Source: Prochlorococcus sp. AG-409-I11
Lineage (GTDB): Bacteria; Cyanobacteriota; Cyanobacteriia; PCC-6307; Cyanobiaceae
NCBI GenBank assembly: GCA_003215725.1
Contig: QCJX01000005.1
Span: forward strand, 1-64,000
Reading direction: 5' to 3'
Length of the DNA: 64,000 bases
Made by a program: the position numbers and the translations under genes. The notes below the pieces were generated by a model, which saw only the letters and a list, made by a program, of their open reading frames with translations, was not told the DNA's origin and searched no databases. Positions 51,650 through 61,559 of the stretch are shown here, one piece after another; within the stretch, counting starts at the first letter, position 1, and every line of letters begins with the position of its first letter.

Positions 51650-52201
51650 TTAAGTGCCAGGATTGAACTTGTTTTCGCCTTCAGAAGCTGGAACGTAACC
51701 ATCGCTGATTGAGCCACATTTAAGACTTTCAGCTGTGCTGCCAGTAGCTCTATCACAAAGAGCCTTTTGTTGAGATCTGTCAAGGACAGCGTCTGTGAAA
51801 TTGGTTCCATCAATTTCAGCGCCATCGAAACGACTCTTTAAGAGTTCTGCTCCACTCAGATTTGCACCTGATAGGTCAGCATTGTCAAAACGAGTTGCGT
51901 ATGCAATTACATTTTGCAGATTTGCACCACTGAGATTGGCGTCTTGCAGATTAGATACGCTGAAGAAAGACCCACTGAAGTTGGCCTCCCCCAGGTCTCT
52001 GCCTGAAAGATCGTATTTGACGTATTCAGTGTTTTGAAGATTTTGACCATGGAGACTCGTATCAAGTGAATCCACGGAAGATGGATCACTTGGATATAGA
52101 GCCCCTACAGAGACTGGATTGAAAGTAAGGCCCACTATTACTGGTAACAAGATAAGCAGTCTTGTAAGGGACCGTTTCAGAGAAGAAATAAGAGAGGCCA
52201 T
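51650..52201 (-). CDS. secreted pentapeptide-repeat protein
   Basis: 183 residues. A twin-basic N-terminus and hydrophobic signal (RSLTRLLILLPVIVGLTFNP, cleavage near VGA) precede tandem pentapeptides A(D/N)LXX: RDLGEANFSGSFFSVSNLQD, ANLSGANLQN, ADLSGANLSGAELLKSRFDG. These form a right-handed quadrilateral beta-helix, as in lumenal proteins of cyanobacteria and plastids. The C-terminal 40 residues contain two cysteines (ALCDRATGS, LKCGSIS). Probably lumenal or periplasmic. Confidence 0.85.
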   Translation of the reverse strand: MASLISSLKRSLTRLLILLPVIVGLTFNPVSVGALYPSDPSSVDSLDTSLHGQNLQNTEYVKYDLSGRDLGEANFSGSFFSVSNLQDANLSGANLQNVIAYATRFDNADLSGANLSGAELLKSRFDGAEIDGTNFTDAVLDRSQQKALCDRATGSTAESLKCGSISDGYVPASEGENKFNPGT

Positions 52202-52276
52202 TTAGGACGTCAGCGTTTGACGGAAGCACCACACAACACCATTCTTTCACGGTGTGGGAGTCCAATCGTCAAGGAA

Positions 52277-53233
52277 TCACGAACTGTTGCAGCCTTGTTT
52301 TATATCAATTTCAAGAAAGTCTTTGGCTAAAAGGGTATTTGGGAAAATCGACCTTGCTTCGGCAAGCAGGTCATTAGCTGTCACACGGTTGCCTGGAGTG
52401 TATCTAGGACTTAAATGTGTGAGGATTAGTTGCCCTACTTTTGCTTCCGCTGCGGTTTGTGCTGCCATTGTGCTGGTTGAGTGTTGCCTCTGATATGCCA
52501 TTTCAGCGTCTTCATGAGAATAAGTAGATTCATGTATAAGCATGTCTGCACCATTAGCTAGCTCTATTGCGGCTTCGGAAAAAAGCGTATCTGTGCAATA
52601 AACCAAGCTTGAACCTCGCCTTTTCGGACCACAAAAATCTTTACCTTCTACAACCCTCCCATCATCCAAACGAACTTTTTTGCCGCGCTGGAGTTCTGCA
52701 TAAATCGGACCTGGTGGAATTTTTAGAGCTTTTGCACGTTCAAGGTCAAAACGACCTGGTTTTTCTTTTTCGTCAATTCTGTAAGCAAAGGCAGGGACCC
52801 TATGGTTTAAGGAGGTGCATCGCACAATGAAATCTTTATCTTCAAGAAGAATTAGGTTTTCTTGAGCTGCTTTTCTTACACGATGGATTTCTATTGGATA
52901 GCTAGTTCGGCATGAACAATTATTCATAACCCCAGACAAATAATTTTCTAAGGGGTCTGGCCCATAAAGATCAATACCTTCACTATTTCCAGCTAAACCA
53001 AGACTTGCTAAAAGACCTGGTAATCCAAACACATGATCACCATGCATGTGAGTAATAAAAATTCTCTTTAGTTGTGAAAGACGAAGGTTGCTCCGAAGAA
53101 ATTGGTGTTGCGTTCCTTCTCCACAATCAAATAGCCATAATTCAGATCTCTGTGGAAGTCTTAATGCCACTGCTGAAACGTTACGTGCTCGAGTTGGAAC
53201 CCCTGAGCTTGTGCCTAAAAAAGTGACCTGCAA
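52277..53233 (-). CDS. rnz: ribonuclease Z
   Basis: 318 residues. RNase Z cuts the 3' trailer of pre-tRNA. The metallo-beta-lactamase motif [13 protein letters not shown] (61-73) is present, with GTSSGVPT near the N-terminus (about 7-14) typical of tRNase Z, and later [12 protein letters not shown] and [10 protein letters not shown] plus the final [12 protein letters not shown] for the remaining metal ligands. Full length for the short form. Start ATG 53233. Confidence 0.93.
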   Translation of the reverse strand: MQVTFLGTSSGVPTRARNVSAVALRLPQRSELWLFDCGEGTQHQFLRSNLRLSQLKRIFITHMHGDHVFGLPGLLASLGLAGNSEGIDLYGPDPLENYLSGVMNNCSCRTSYPIEIHRVRKAAQENLILLEDKDFIVRCTSLNHRVPAFAYRIDEKEKPGRFDLERAKALKIPPGPIYAELQRGKKVRLDDGRVVEGKDFCGPKRRGSSLVYCTDTLFSEAAIELANGADMLIHESTYSHEDAEMAYQRQHSTSTMAAQTAAEAKVGQLILTHLSPRYTPGNRVTANDLLAEARSIFPNTLLAKDFLEIDIKQGCNSS

Positions 53234-53329
53234 GGCTATTTGCTCTCAAAAAATATGCTGTCGTTACTGATTCTGCCCTCTGGCATTGATATCGTCTTCA
53301 AGGCAAACTGATGTTGAAATTCAATTTTC

Positions 53330-54706
53330 ATGTTGTTAGACCGATTAATCATATTGAGAGTGTGTTCAGCAAGTTCGTTTGGGATTTTTCTTTTTTGCTC
53401 AGGATCTCAAGCTTTAGCTGCTCAAGAACCTGTTTTGCGTGTTTTGATTAATGAAGGGAAGCAAGTTCGATTGCGATCAGATGGTGATATACCTCTTTTA
53501 ATAACTGGTGTAGGACCAGGGATCAAGAGAGTTAGTTCTTTAAGACTACGTAAAAAAAATGGTCAATTAAGGTTTACTATTGAAGGTTCTAATCGCAAAT
53601 GGTCTTACCTTTCTCCAAATTCTAAAGTTAGAGTTAGAAGTAATGATCCTAGAGGGATTTGGCTTGGTAAAAGAAGATATGGAGGGGAGTTAAGGGTTGA
53701 TTTAAGAGGCTCTCGACTCAGAGTTATTAATCATTTGGGAGTGGAAAGGTATTTAGCCAGCGTTGTAGGTAGTGAAATGCCTAAATCATGGCCTATTGAG
53801 GCTTTGAAGGCTCAAGCTGTTGCAGCTAGGACATATGCATTGCAACAGTTAGGGAATCAGAAGGCTTTTGATGTCAAATCGACAGAATTAAGTCAGGTTT
53901 ATCTTGGAATTGAGTCTGAAACTAAAAGTACAAAAAAGGCTGTTAATAGCACTCGTTCTTTAGTTCTTACTCACAAAGGTAAATTGATAAATGCTGTTTT
54001 TCATAGCAGTTCTGGTGGGCAGACTGAAGCAAGTGGAAAAGTTTGGAAAAAAAACCTCCCATACTTAGAAAGTGTTCCTGATTATGACCAACACAGCCCT
54101 TGGTACGAATGGGAAAGGGAATTTAGCTATCAGGAATTAAAAGAATTTTTCCCTGATATAGGTGAGTTTAAAAAAATTCAGATATTAAAAACCAGTCCTA
54201 CAGGAAGAATTATGGAGGCAAAGCTTTCTGGTGCGCAAAAAGATCTTTTGATCTCGGGAAAGGAATTAAGAAGAAGGTTGGGATTAAAGAGTACTTTGAT
54301 GAAATTTAAGATAATTCATAATTACAATGATCCAGATCAAGATTATACAAATTACTCGCCTTTCTCTTTGAAAGCTAAGAAGCAAAAATCTTTCTTAAAT
54401 GAGGAGAATAGATATTTGCTTTCTAATCCTTCTTCTTCTCAAATAAAGAATATATTAAAACCGGTACCACCATTACCCCCATTACCTTTGTCAAAAGATA
54501 AAATGATAATTAGCTTACCTTCTCCTCCACCTTTGCCTTCCATGCCAGGTCAATTTATTTTATTAGTGAGAGGGTTTGGTGCAGGCCATGGTGTTGGATT
54601 GAGTCAATGGGGGGCTCATGGAATGGCGAAGAAAGGAGCAAATTACCGTCAAATATTGCGTCATTATTATCGAGGAGTAAATATTACTCAGTTTGTCTCG
54701 AGTTAA
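53330..54706 (+). CDS. SpoIID/LytB-domain protein
   Basis: 458 residues with an N-terminal signal (about 10-31, ending ALAAQ). The SpoIID domain follows: GVERYLASVVGSEMPKSWPI, EALKAQAVAARTYAL (about 145-165), then VFHSSSGGQTEASGKVW and the C-terminal RGFGAGHGVGLSQWGAHGMA, the glycosidase-like signature. SpoIID proteins are lytic transglycosylases acting on peptidoglycan. An insertion of about 85 low-complexity residues with proline runs (PPLPPLPLS, PPPLPSMPG) lies just before the last motif. Located in the periplasm or anchored to the membrane. Confidence 0.88.
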   Translation: MLLDRLIILRVCSASSFGIFLFCSGSQALAAQEPVLRVLINEGKQVRLRSDGDIPLLITGVGPGIKRVSSLRLRKKNGQLRFTIEGSNRKWSYLSPNSKVRVRSNDPRGIWLGKRRYGGELRVDLRGSRLRVINHLGVERYLASVVGSEMPKSWPIEALKAQAVAARTYALQQLGNQKAFDVKSTELSQVYLGIESETKSTKKAVNSTRSLVLTHKGKLINAVFHSSSGGQTEASGKVWKKNLPYLESVPDYDQHSPWYEWEREFSYQELKEFFPDIGEFKKIQILKTSPTGRIMEAKLSGAQKDLLISGKELRRRLGLKSTLMKFKIIHNYNDPDQDYTNYSPFSLKAKKQKSFLNEENRYLLSNPSSSQIKNILKPVPPLPPLPLSKDKMIISLPSPPPLPSMPGQFILLVRGFGAGHGVGLSQWGAHGMAKKGANYRQILRHYYRGVNITQFVSS

Positions 54707-54811
54707 TAATTGAAAATTGTGGAAAATATTAGATAAATATACATAGGCTTATGTCAATGATTAATATTTTGACGCCTATTAGAAATATCCGGTTGATAAA
54801 AATTCTTTCGA

Positions 54812-55747
54812 TTATCCGATTGCATTGAAGACAATTTCTGGCTTAATTATTTCTTTTTCAATACAACGACCTATGCCTATTAATTCGTTCTCTAGCCCAA
54901 TAACGGCTATAAAATTGAAGAGTTTTTTATCATCATCACTTTGAAGATTAAGGCTAGATTTATTTTGACTTACCCTCCCATTTATATTTCGACCAGTCCT
55001 CCAATCCTTAAGTTCCTCTTGTTGCCTAATTTTGAATTTATTTAAGTGAGCTAGGGCTTCTAGCGGTTCGACTATTTCAGGAACTTCATATTCATTATTG
55101 TTATTAAGATTAGGCAACTTTATACATTGCTCCTCCTGAAAACCTAGTGCTTGAGTTCGCCTGAGCTGTGCGAGACATCCTCCACAACCTAAAATTTCAC
55201 CTAAGTCTCTAGCTAAAGAACGTATATATGTGCCTGATGAACAATTTACTTTTATCTCTAGCTGCCCTACATCTTGATTCCAATTTAGAAGAAGCAATTG
55301 ATGAATGACTATTTCTTTAGAACTTAGTTCAAACACTTCACCCCTATGTGCTCTTTTGTAGGCACGCTCTCCTTTGATATGTACGCTTGAAATTCGTGGA
55401 GGTTTTTGTTTGATATTCCCAGTAAATTTTCTTAGAACCTTATTTAGATAAATACTGTTGAGTTGAGGCCAATTCTTATCAGTGAGTATTTCCCCGTGGA
55501 TATCATCAGTTGACGTGGTTCTCCCTAACTGGATTATCCCTTGATAAGCCTTAGTGCCTGGTAAGAATTGCAGTAGCCGTGTCGCCTTCCCAATTGCGAT
55601 AGGAAGAACTCCTGTAACCGCAGGATCTAATGTCCCTCCATGGCCAATACGCTTTATGCCAAAGACCCTTCTTAGTCTGTTTACGCAATCATGAGAGGTT
55701 AATCCTGTGGGCTTATCAATCACAACGAAGCCAAAAGGATTATTCAC
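54812..55747 (-). CDS. truB: tRNA pseudouridine(55) synthase
   Basis: 311 residues. TruB makes pseudouridine 55 in the T-arm of tRNAs. The catalytic aspartate lies in GHGGTLDPAVTGVLPIAIGK (Asp41), preceded by KPTGLTSHDCVNRLRRVFGI and followed by the GTYIRSLARDLGEILGCGG motif (about 177-195). The C-terminal part is extended and low in conservation. Full length. Confidence 0.93.
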   Translation of the reverse strand: MNNPFGFVVIDKPTGLTSHDCVNRLRRVFGIKRIGHGGTLDPAVTGVLPIAIGKATRLLQFLPGTKAYQGIIQLGRTTSTDDIHGEILTDKNWPQLNSIYLNKVLRKFTGNIKQKPPRISSVHIKGERAYKRAHRGEVFELSSKEIVIHQLLLLNWNQDVGQLEIKVNCSSGTYIRSLARDLGEILGCGGCLAQLRRTQALGFQEEQCIKLPNLNNNNEYEVPEIVEPLEALAHLNKFKIRQQEELKDWRTGRNINGRVSQNKSSLNLQSDDDKKLFNFIAVIGLENELIGIGRCIEKEIIKPEIVFNAIG

Positions 55748-55843
55748 GATTAATTAATTTGGTTTGATAGTTTACGTTCTGGACATAATGCTCTATTCAG
55801 GTTGAGCATTTAAGTTGATATTGCCAAAAAATTTGTTTTTTTA

Positions 55844-56602
55844 GTGAAAGACTTGTTTGATCGAGAAAATGAATTTTCAACCTTCCTAGAAACAGGCCTT
55901 GATTTGAAGGATCATTTGGCCAAGTTTCTTCAACTATCTGTTGAGGAAATAGAGGCAAGACTTCCAAATAGCAAAGATGATTTAGCATCTTTGCACCCAG
56001 GTTCATTTCAACCTGAAGAAGTTGCTTCTTTTTATGAGGACAAGGTTGGCAATGCTCATCTACTTGAACTTGCCTCGTGGCATTTAAGTAGTGCTGATTA
56101 CATAGCTGAAACTCTTCGACTTCAAAAAATGTTTGCAAGAGGTCAAGTCCTTGACTTTGGAGGAGGAATTGGAACTCATGCATTAGCAGCAGCGAGCCTT
56201 CCATTAGTAGATCATGTTTGGTTCGTTGATTTAAATCCGATTAATCGTGAGTTTGTAGAATTAAGAGCAAATGAACTTCAATTAAAAGAAAAAATTTCTT
56301 TTTGCAGAGACTTAGAATCAACTGGAAAAATCAAGTTTGATACTTTAGTTTGTTTAGATGTTCTGGAACACTTGCCAGATCCTTCGGCACAACTTTTGGA
56401 GTTTCTGCAGCGCCTATCCGTTGATGCTATTGCAGTTATGAATTGGTATTTCTTTAAAGGTAACCAAGGTGAGTATCCATTCCATTTTGATGATCCAGTG
56501 CTTATTGAGAAATTTTTTCAAACTCTTCAAAGTAAATATATAGAAGTATTTCACCCTTTACTTATTACTGCACGTACGTATAGACCATTGTTAGAAAATT
56601 AA
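55844..56602 (+). CDS. SAM-dependent methyltransferase (class I)
   Basis: 252 residues. A helical N-terminal domain (about 1-95) precedes the SAM-binding GQVLDFGGGIGTHALAAASL (about 101-120) and the DLNPINREFVELRANE and CLDVLEHLPDPSAQLLEFLQ post-motifs. Start is GTG 55844, preceded by an AT-rich spacer. Substrate not determinable; the family includes small-molecule and protein methylases. Confidence 0.82.
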   Translation: MKDLFDRENEFSTFLETGLDLKDHLAKFLQLSVEEIEARLPNSKDDLASLHPGSFQPEEVASFYEDKVGNAHLLELASWHLSSADYIAETLRLQKMFARGQVLDFGGGIGTHALAAASLPLVDHVWFVDLNPINREFVELRANELQLKEKISFCRDLESTGKIKFDTLVCLDVLEHLPDPSAQLLEFLQRLSVDAIAVMNWYFFKGNQGEYPFHFDDPVLIEKFFQTLQSKYIEVFHPLLITARTYRPLLEN

Positions 56603-56639
56603 TTTAAAATTAAAATGTTTAACTATTAAATATAAAAAA

Positions 56640-56906
56640 TTAACTTAATGCTGCAACGTTTATACGTTTTCGATTGCGAAGTCCTCGCTTAATACTATCA
56701 AAATCAACAACTCCATCTTTTAATGCAAATAGAGTGTCGTCTTTACCTCTCCCAACATTTATTCCTGGGAGAACGGAAGTTCCCCTTTGCCTGATAAGTA
56801 TTGAACCAGCAGTGACTTTTTCACCTCCATAAGCTTTTACCCCAAGCCTTTTGGAGTTTGAATCCCTACCATTTCTTGTAGAGCCAGTACCTTTTTTATG
56901 TGCCAT
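56640..56906 (-). CDS. rpmA: 50S ribosomal protein L27
   Basis: 88 residues. [20 protein letters not shown] and GQ-type central motif ([20 protein letters not shown]) are diagnostic of bL27, with the short N-terminus that needs no cleavage. It lies 39 bases downstream of rplU, the universal rplU-rpmA pair. Confidence 0.97.
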   Translation of the reverse strand: MAHKKGTGSTRNGRDSNSKRLGVKAYGGEKVTAGSILIRQRGTSVLPGINVGRGKDDTLFALKDGVVDFDSIKRGLRNRKRINVAALS

Positions 56907-56945
56907 TGGTTTGGGAAGAAGATTGTTGTGGTGAAATTGACTTGA

Positions 56946-57341
56946 TTAGTCGCTTGCCTCTTTCGGTTTGGCAGCTGTTTTTGTCGAGGTTGTAATTGAT
57001 TTAACCATAACTCTGGTAAGTTCTTGTCGATGTCCATTTTTTCTTCTGGTCTTCTTTTTGGGCCTCATTTTGTAAACGATTATTTTCGGTCCTCTTCGGT
57101 GCTCTAAAACTGTTAATTCAACACTTGCACCTTTTATATAAGGTTTCCCAATAGTGGTTTTTTTACCGTCATTAATTAGAAGAACTTCTTTAAGAGTTAC
57201 CGAATCATTTACCTTGGCATTGATTCGATCAAGGTCATAGTAGCGATTTTCTTTTAACCAAAACTGTTGGCCAGAAGTTTCAACGATTGCATAAGAAGCA
57301 TCGTCGGTTTCTTTGGTTGAGCTTGCTTTTGCTTTAGGCAT
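56946..57341 (-). CDS. rplU: 50S ribosomal protein L21
   Basis: 131 residues. The core YAIVETSGQQFWLKENRYYD and the KIIVYKMRPKKKTRRKNGHR region are characteristic of bL21, with an N-terminal extension (about 15 residues) and a lysine/threonine/alanine-rich C-terminal tail. First gene of the rplU-rpmA operon. Its start faces kaiB with 174 bases between them. Confidence 0.97.
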   Translation of the reverse strand: MPKAKASSTKETDDASYAIVETSGQQFWLKENRYYDLDRINAKVNDSVTLKEVLLINDGKKTTIGKPYIKGASVELTVLEHRRGPKIIVYKMRPKKKTRRKNGHRQELTRVMVKSITTSTKTAAKPKEASD

Positions 57342-57515
57342 GTATCTGAAGACGTGAACAGGCTCGGGATAACGTGTGAAGTGAAGACTTCAAGGTTAAT
57401 ATCCGATTAGGCCTGCTTTCACATTCGAATTAAAACCAATTTTCTATCTTTGAGGGCGATTTAGTCAAGTTTGGAAGCTGGTAGGCCCTTTCTCAAAATC
57501 TTCTGGAGTTGTTTA

Positions 57516-57866
57516 ATGAGTCCTAGAAAAACTTATATTTTGAAACTGTACGTTGCAGGGAATACTCCAAACTCCATGAGGGCTTTAAAGACATTGCGAG
57601 ACATCCTGGAGACAGAGTTTCGTGGTGTTTATGCCTTAAAGGTTATTGATGTTTTAAAAAATCCTCAACTTGCGGAAGAGGATAAAATTCTTGCTACTCC
57701 TACGTTGTCAAAGATCCTTCCACCTCCTGTCAGGAGAATTATTGGAGATCTTTCAGATAGAGAACGAGTTTTGATAGGCCTTGACTTGCTTTATGACGAA
57801 TTGACTGAACAAGATCTTCATGGTGCATCGTTTGGAGATGAGGACATTCCAAGGACAGATTCTTAA
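57516..57866 (+). CDS. kaiB: circadian clock protein KaiB
   Basis: 116 residues, thioredoxin-like fold-switching clock protein: [20 protein letters not shown], then [20 protein letters not shown] and [20 protein letters not shown] are hallmark KaiB. I use ATG 57516 because the in-frame residues upstream are not KaiB-like. kaiA is absent between rplU and kaiB. kaiC follows after 78 bases. The C-terminal tail ([20 protein letters not shown]) is acidic. Confidence 0.97.
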   Translation: MSPRKTYILKLYVAGNTPNSMRALKTLRDILETEFRGVYALKVIDVLKNPQLAEEDKILATPTLSKILPPPVRRIIGDLSDRERVLIGLDLLYDELTEQDLHGASFGDEDIPRTDS

Positions 57867-57944
57867 GGCTCACGGTGCACCTGATGGTTACTCAATGATT
57901 TTTCACTAGCTTTATTTAGTAATTAGAGACTATGCGGCTTTCCA

Positions 57945-59468
57945 GTGACATCTTCTAACTCATTAAATATGCAAGTGCAAAAATTACCTACTGGAATTGA
58001 AGGGTTTGATGATGTTTGTCAGGGAGGGTTACCAAATGCTCGAAGTACTTTGGTGAGTGGGACATCAGGAACAGGTAAGACAGTTTTTTCCCTTCAGTAT
58101 TTGCATCATGGTATTTGTCACTTCGATGAACCAGGGATTTTTGTGACTTTTGAAGAGTCACCTGTAGATATTATTCGTAACGCAGCAAGTTTCGGATGGG
58201 AACTCCAAGAACTAATAGATCAAAATAAACTTTTTATTCTTGATGCATCTCCCGATCCAGATGGTCAAGATGTAGCAGGTAATTTTGATTTGTCGGGACT
58301 TATTGAAAGGATTAGCTATGCAATAAGGAAATATAAAGCAAAGCGAGTTGCTATTGATTCAATCACAGCTGTGTTTCAACAATATGATGCTATTTATGTT
58401 GTTAGACGTGAAATTTTCAGGTTAATAGCTCGCCTTAAAGAAATTGGTGTAACTACTGTTATGACGACTGAAAGAATTGATGAATATGGGCCAATTGCTC
58501 GTTATGGTGTGGAAGAATTCGTTTCAGACAATGTAGTGATTTTGAGAAATGTTCTTGAGTCCGAGAAAAGAAGACGAACAGTAGAGATATTGAAGTTAAG
58601 AGGAACAACACATATGAAAGGCGAGTTCCCCTTTACCATGGGCAAACAGGGGATTAGTGTTTTCCCCTTAGGTGCAATGAGATTAACGCAGAGATCATCA
58701 AATATTCGTATAAGTTCTGGAGTCTCTGATTTAGATGAAATGTGTGGAGGAGGTTTTTTTCAGGACTCCATAATTCTTGCTACTGGTGCAACTGGGACAG
58801 GCAAAACAATGTTAGTTTCTAAATTTATTGAGGATGCCTATTTTAATAAGGAGAGAGCAATCTTATTTGCTTATGAAGAATCCAGAGCACAGTTACTTAG
58901 AAATGCAACTAGCTGGGGAATTGATTTTGAAAAAATGGAAAGTGATGGCCTATTAAAAATTATTTGTGCATATCCAGAATCAACAGGTCTTGAAGATCAT
59001 CTGCAAATAATAAAAACTGAAATTACTCAATTTAAACCATCAAGACTGGCGATTGATTCGTTATCCGCGCTTGCAAGAGGAGTAAGCCTAAATGCATTTA
59101 GGCAATTTGTTATAGGGGTCACTGGTTATGCAAAACAGGAAGAAATTGCTGGTTTTTTCACAAACACAGCTGAGGAGTTTATGGGCAGCCATTCAATTAC
59201 TGACTCTCACATCTCTACAATCACTGATACTATCTTGTTGCTTCAGTATGTAGAGATAAAAGGTGAGATGGCTCGTGCTGTGAATGTATTTAAAATGAGA
59301 GGTTCATGGCACGATAAGAGAATTCGAGAATTTGTAATTACTGGTGATGGTCCTGAGATTAAAGATTCGTTTTCTAATTTTGAGCAGATTTTTAGCGGAG
59401 CTCCTCATCGAATTACTTCCGATGACCAAATGCCTGGGGTATTTAAGGGCTTGGATTCATCTAAATAA
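57945..59468 (+). CDS. kaiC: circadian clock ATPase KaiC
   Basis: 507 residues (499 if ATG 57969 is used). Two RecA-like domains: CI Walker A GTSGTGKT (39-46) with catalytic FVTFEESP, and CII Walker A GATGTGKT (281-288) with FAYEESRAQ. The CII phosphorylation pair Ser-Thr in SHISTITDT is at 424-425 and the T426-like residue is present. The C-terminal A-loop and KaiA-binding tail are shorter and divergent (RITSDDQMPGVFKGLDSSK), in line with the missing kaiA. The protein should act as an hourglass timer with KaiB. Confidence 0.96.
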   Translation: MTSSNSLNMQVQKLPTGIEGFDDVCQGGLPNARSTLVSGTSGTGKTVFSLQYLHHGICHFDEPGIFVTFEESPVDIIRNAASFGWELQELIDQNKLFILDASPDPDGQDVAGNFDLSGLIERISYAIRKYKAKRVAIDSITAVFQQYDAIYVVRREIFRLIARLKEIGVTTVMTTERIDEYGPIARYGVEEFVSDNVVILRNVLESEKRRRTVEILKLRGTTHMKGEFPFTMGKQGISVFPLGAMRLTQRSSNIRISSGVSDLDEMCGGGFFQDSIILATGATGTGKTMLVSKFIEDAYFNKERAILFAYEESRAQLLRNATSWGIDFEKMESDGLLKIICAYPESTGLEDHLQIIKTEITQFKPSRLAIDSLSALARGVSLNAFRQFVIGVTGYAKQEEIAGFFTNTAEEFMGSHSITDSHISTITDTILLLQYVEIKGEMARAVNVFKMRGSWHDKRIREFVITGDGPEIKDSFSNFEQIFSGAPHRITSDDQMPGVFKGLDSSK

Positions 59469-59472
59469 TAAT

Positions 59473-61542
59473 TTAATCGACTTTAATTAGCTGACTTGTA
59501 GCCCACTCTCGATCTTTGCGCTCTGACTCCAGCTTTAATTCGTCTTGATCAGCTAGCTCTAATGGGAGATCAAACCAAAATGTTGTTCCTACATTGGGTT
59601 CACTAACCATGAAAACTTTCCCTCCATGTTTCTCTACTATTTCTCTAACGATTGCAAGCCCTAGACCTGTTCCTGCTTGTGTATGAACTGCATTCTCTAC
59701 ACGATAAAACCTCTCAAAGATGCGTCTTTGATCAATCTCATTTATCCCGTAACCTGTATCAGAAACTTCTATCCGTAATTTTGGGAGCGGAGAAAAGAAT
59801 TCACAATGAGGAGCTTGATTGTCTTTTTGTAAAGGAGAAGCTTTGCAAATATCCGGCCAAGTGTAAGCCCTAATAACTAAATGTCCTTCAGTTCGATTGA
59901 ATTTGATCCCATTACCAATGAGATTATCTAAGACTTGTAGAAGTAAGTCCAAATTGCCAAGTACTAATGGGATTGACTGCTCTGCTTCTAGAGAAAGAAA
60001 AACGTTTTTTTCTTCTGCATTCAGTTTGTAGTTCCTTAAAGTTTGTTGTATTGATGGGAGTAAACTTATTGGTTCAAACTTAACTTTTCTTTTGGACTCT
60101 AAGCGCGATAGGTCAAGTACGTCGTTGACCAGTCTGGTCAGTCTATCAGTCTCTGAATTAGCAATTCCAAGAAATTCTTTTTGCTCATCATTGCTTAGTT
60201 GATCTCCTAGGTCGTGAAGTGTTTCGATATAACTTTTGATATTAGATAGAGGTGTCCTCAATTCATGAGATACATTTCCTATAAATTGATTTTGAGCAGA
60301 ATTAAGTTCTACTTCTCTTGTTAGATCCTGAATGGTGACAGCTATACCTTTGAGTTTTTCTCCAGAGCTATCTTTTACTGATTGCAAGACGATTCGAAGA
60401 GTTCTAGCAGGCTCACCAATACTGCAACGAAGATCATCATTTTCTATGTTTTTATTTAAGAGCGCATTTATTGGTTCATCTAATTCACTTTCTAGTGAAC
60501 TTGGTAATTCATCAATTAGTTTTTGCCCCTCTAATTTTCGTCCTTCCCAACGAAAAATTCTTTGAGCAGTTGGATTAGCTAAAACTATTTCTCCTTTTGA
60601 ATCTAGAAGAACAGCGCCGTCTGCCATTGTTGCTATTAGTGATTGTTGTTTTACTTGAGCTGCTTGTAGTTCTTCTATATTTGCAGCTTCATAATTTTCA
60701 AGTTGCGATGCCATTGCATTGAATCCATTTAATAATTCTCCAAGTTCCCCGTTCATTGGAAGTGAAATTCTTGACTTGAAATTTCCTCTAGCGATTTCTC
60801 TCACCCCTTGCACTAATTCCTTGAGAGGTTGAGTAATAGTAAGTGCATTAAATACAGCACCTAAGATGACAAGAATCCAAATAGAAATGAATACAGCTAT
60901 TGTTACTTCTCTTGTTAATGATGCTGTTGCTAAAGCTTTCTTATTTGGAGTTACTCCTAGTGCAAGTGTTCCTAAATAGTCTCCCTTCCAAAGCAGGGGT
61001 ACAAATACATCTGTAACTTGCCCTTGTGGAGTTAAGTGTTGTCTAATTAATGGGAATTGAGGCCTTTGTTTTAATTCTGCTGGTAGTTCTAGCTTGCGGG
61101 TTAGTTGAAGCTCACTTCCTTTTTGATCAGAAGTTGCACTTACAGGTATCCCTAATTTGATAAACCCATCTGGGTCTGTGAAGAAGATATATCTCAAGTT
61201 CCTGCTTGATCGCCAAAACTTTTCAGACACATATGCCAACTCCTTATTTTGTCCATTTGCTATTAATTCAGTGACATTTCCAGAAAGTAATAGCCCAAGG
61301 TCTCGTGCATATCTAGTGTCATTCATTCCTGCATCTCGTTGGATGCTACTTAAGGCAAAAAAAGTAATGCCAGTCATTATCAAGCTCACTACAAGAGTTG
61401 CTATTGCAAGCAACTTGCTTCTTATGCTGAATTCTGCCCACCAAAGATTTGTTCTTTCCCACCAACTTTTTCTAATTTTAGGATGACTATCCTCCATAGG
61501 TTTAGAACTTTTAGCTATAGGTTTTGATTTTGAGTTTTTCAT
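59473..61542 (-). CDS. nblS: NblS/DspA-type sensor histidine kinase
   Basis: 689 residues. A periplasmic sensor domain (about 70-210) lies between two membrane helices, then HAMP (about 236-290), PAS (about 300-400), the phospho-accepting HisKA box NVSHELRTPLSNI (His near 425) and HATPase_c with DNLIGNGIKFNR, GYGINEIDQ and GTGLGLAIV. This is the light- and nutrient-stress kinase conserved in all cyanobacteria (Hik33/NblS), which pairs with RpaB or NblR. Position next to purD and kaiC matches the picocyanobacterial layout. Confidence 0.92.
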   Translation of the reverse strand: MKNSKSKPIAKSSKPMEDSHPKIRKSWWERTNLWWAEFSIRSKLLAIATLVVSLIMTGITFFALSSIQRDAGMNDTRYARDLGLLLSGNVTELIANGQNKELAYVSEKFWRSSRNLRYIFFTDPDGFIKLGIPVSATSDQKGSELQLTRKLELPAELKQRPQFPLIRQHLTPQGQVTDVFVPLLWKGDYLGTLALGVTPNKKALATASLTREVTIAVFISIWILVILGAVFNALTITQPLKELVQGVREIARGNFKSRISLPMNGELGELLNGFNAMASQLENYEAANIEELQAAQVKQQSLIATMADGAVLLDSKGEIVLANPTAQRIFRWEGRKLEGQKLIDELPSSLESELDEPINALLNKNIENDDLRCSIGEPARTLRIVLQSVKDSSGEKLKGIAVTIQDLTREVELNSAQNQFIGNVSHELRTPLSNIKSYIETLHDLGDQLSNDEQKEFLGIANSETDRLTRLVNDVLDLSRLESKRKVKFEPISLLPSIQQTLRNYKLNAEEKNVFLSLEAEQSIPLVLGNLDLLLQVLDNLIGNGIKFNRTEGHLVIRAYTWPDICKASPLQKDNQAPHCEFFSPLPKLRIEVSDTGYGINEIDQRRIFERFYRVENAVHTQAGTGLGLAIVREIVEKHGGKVFMVSEPNVGTTFWFDLPLELADQDELKLESERKDREWATSQLIKVD

Positions 61543-61559
61543 TAATTTATTCCCTTGCT

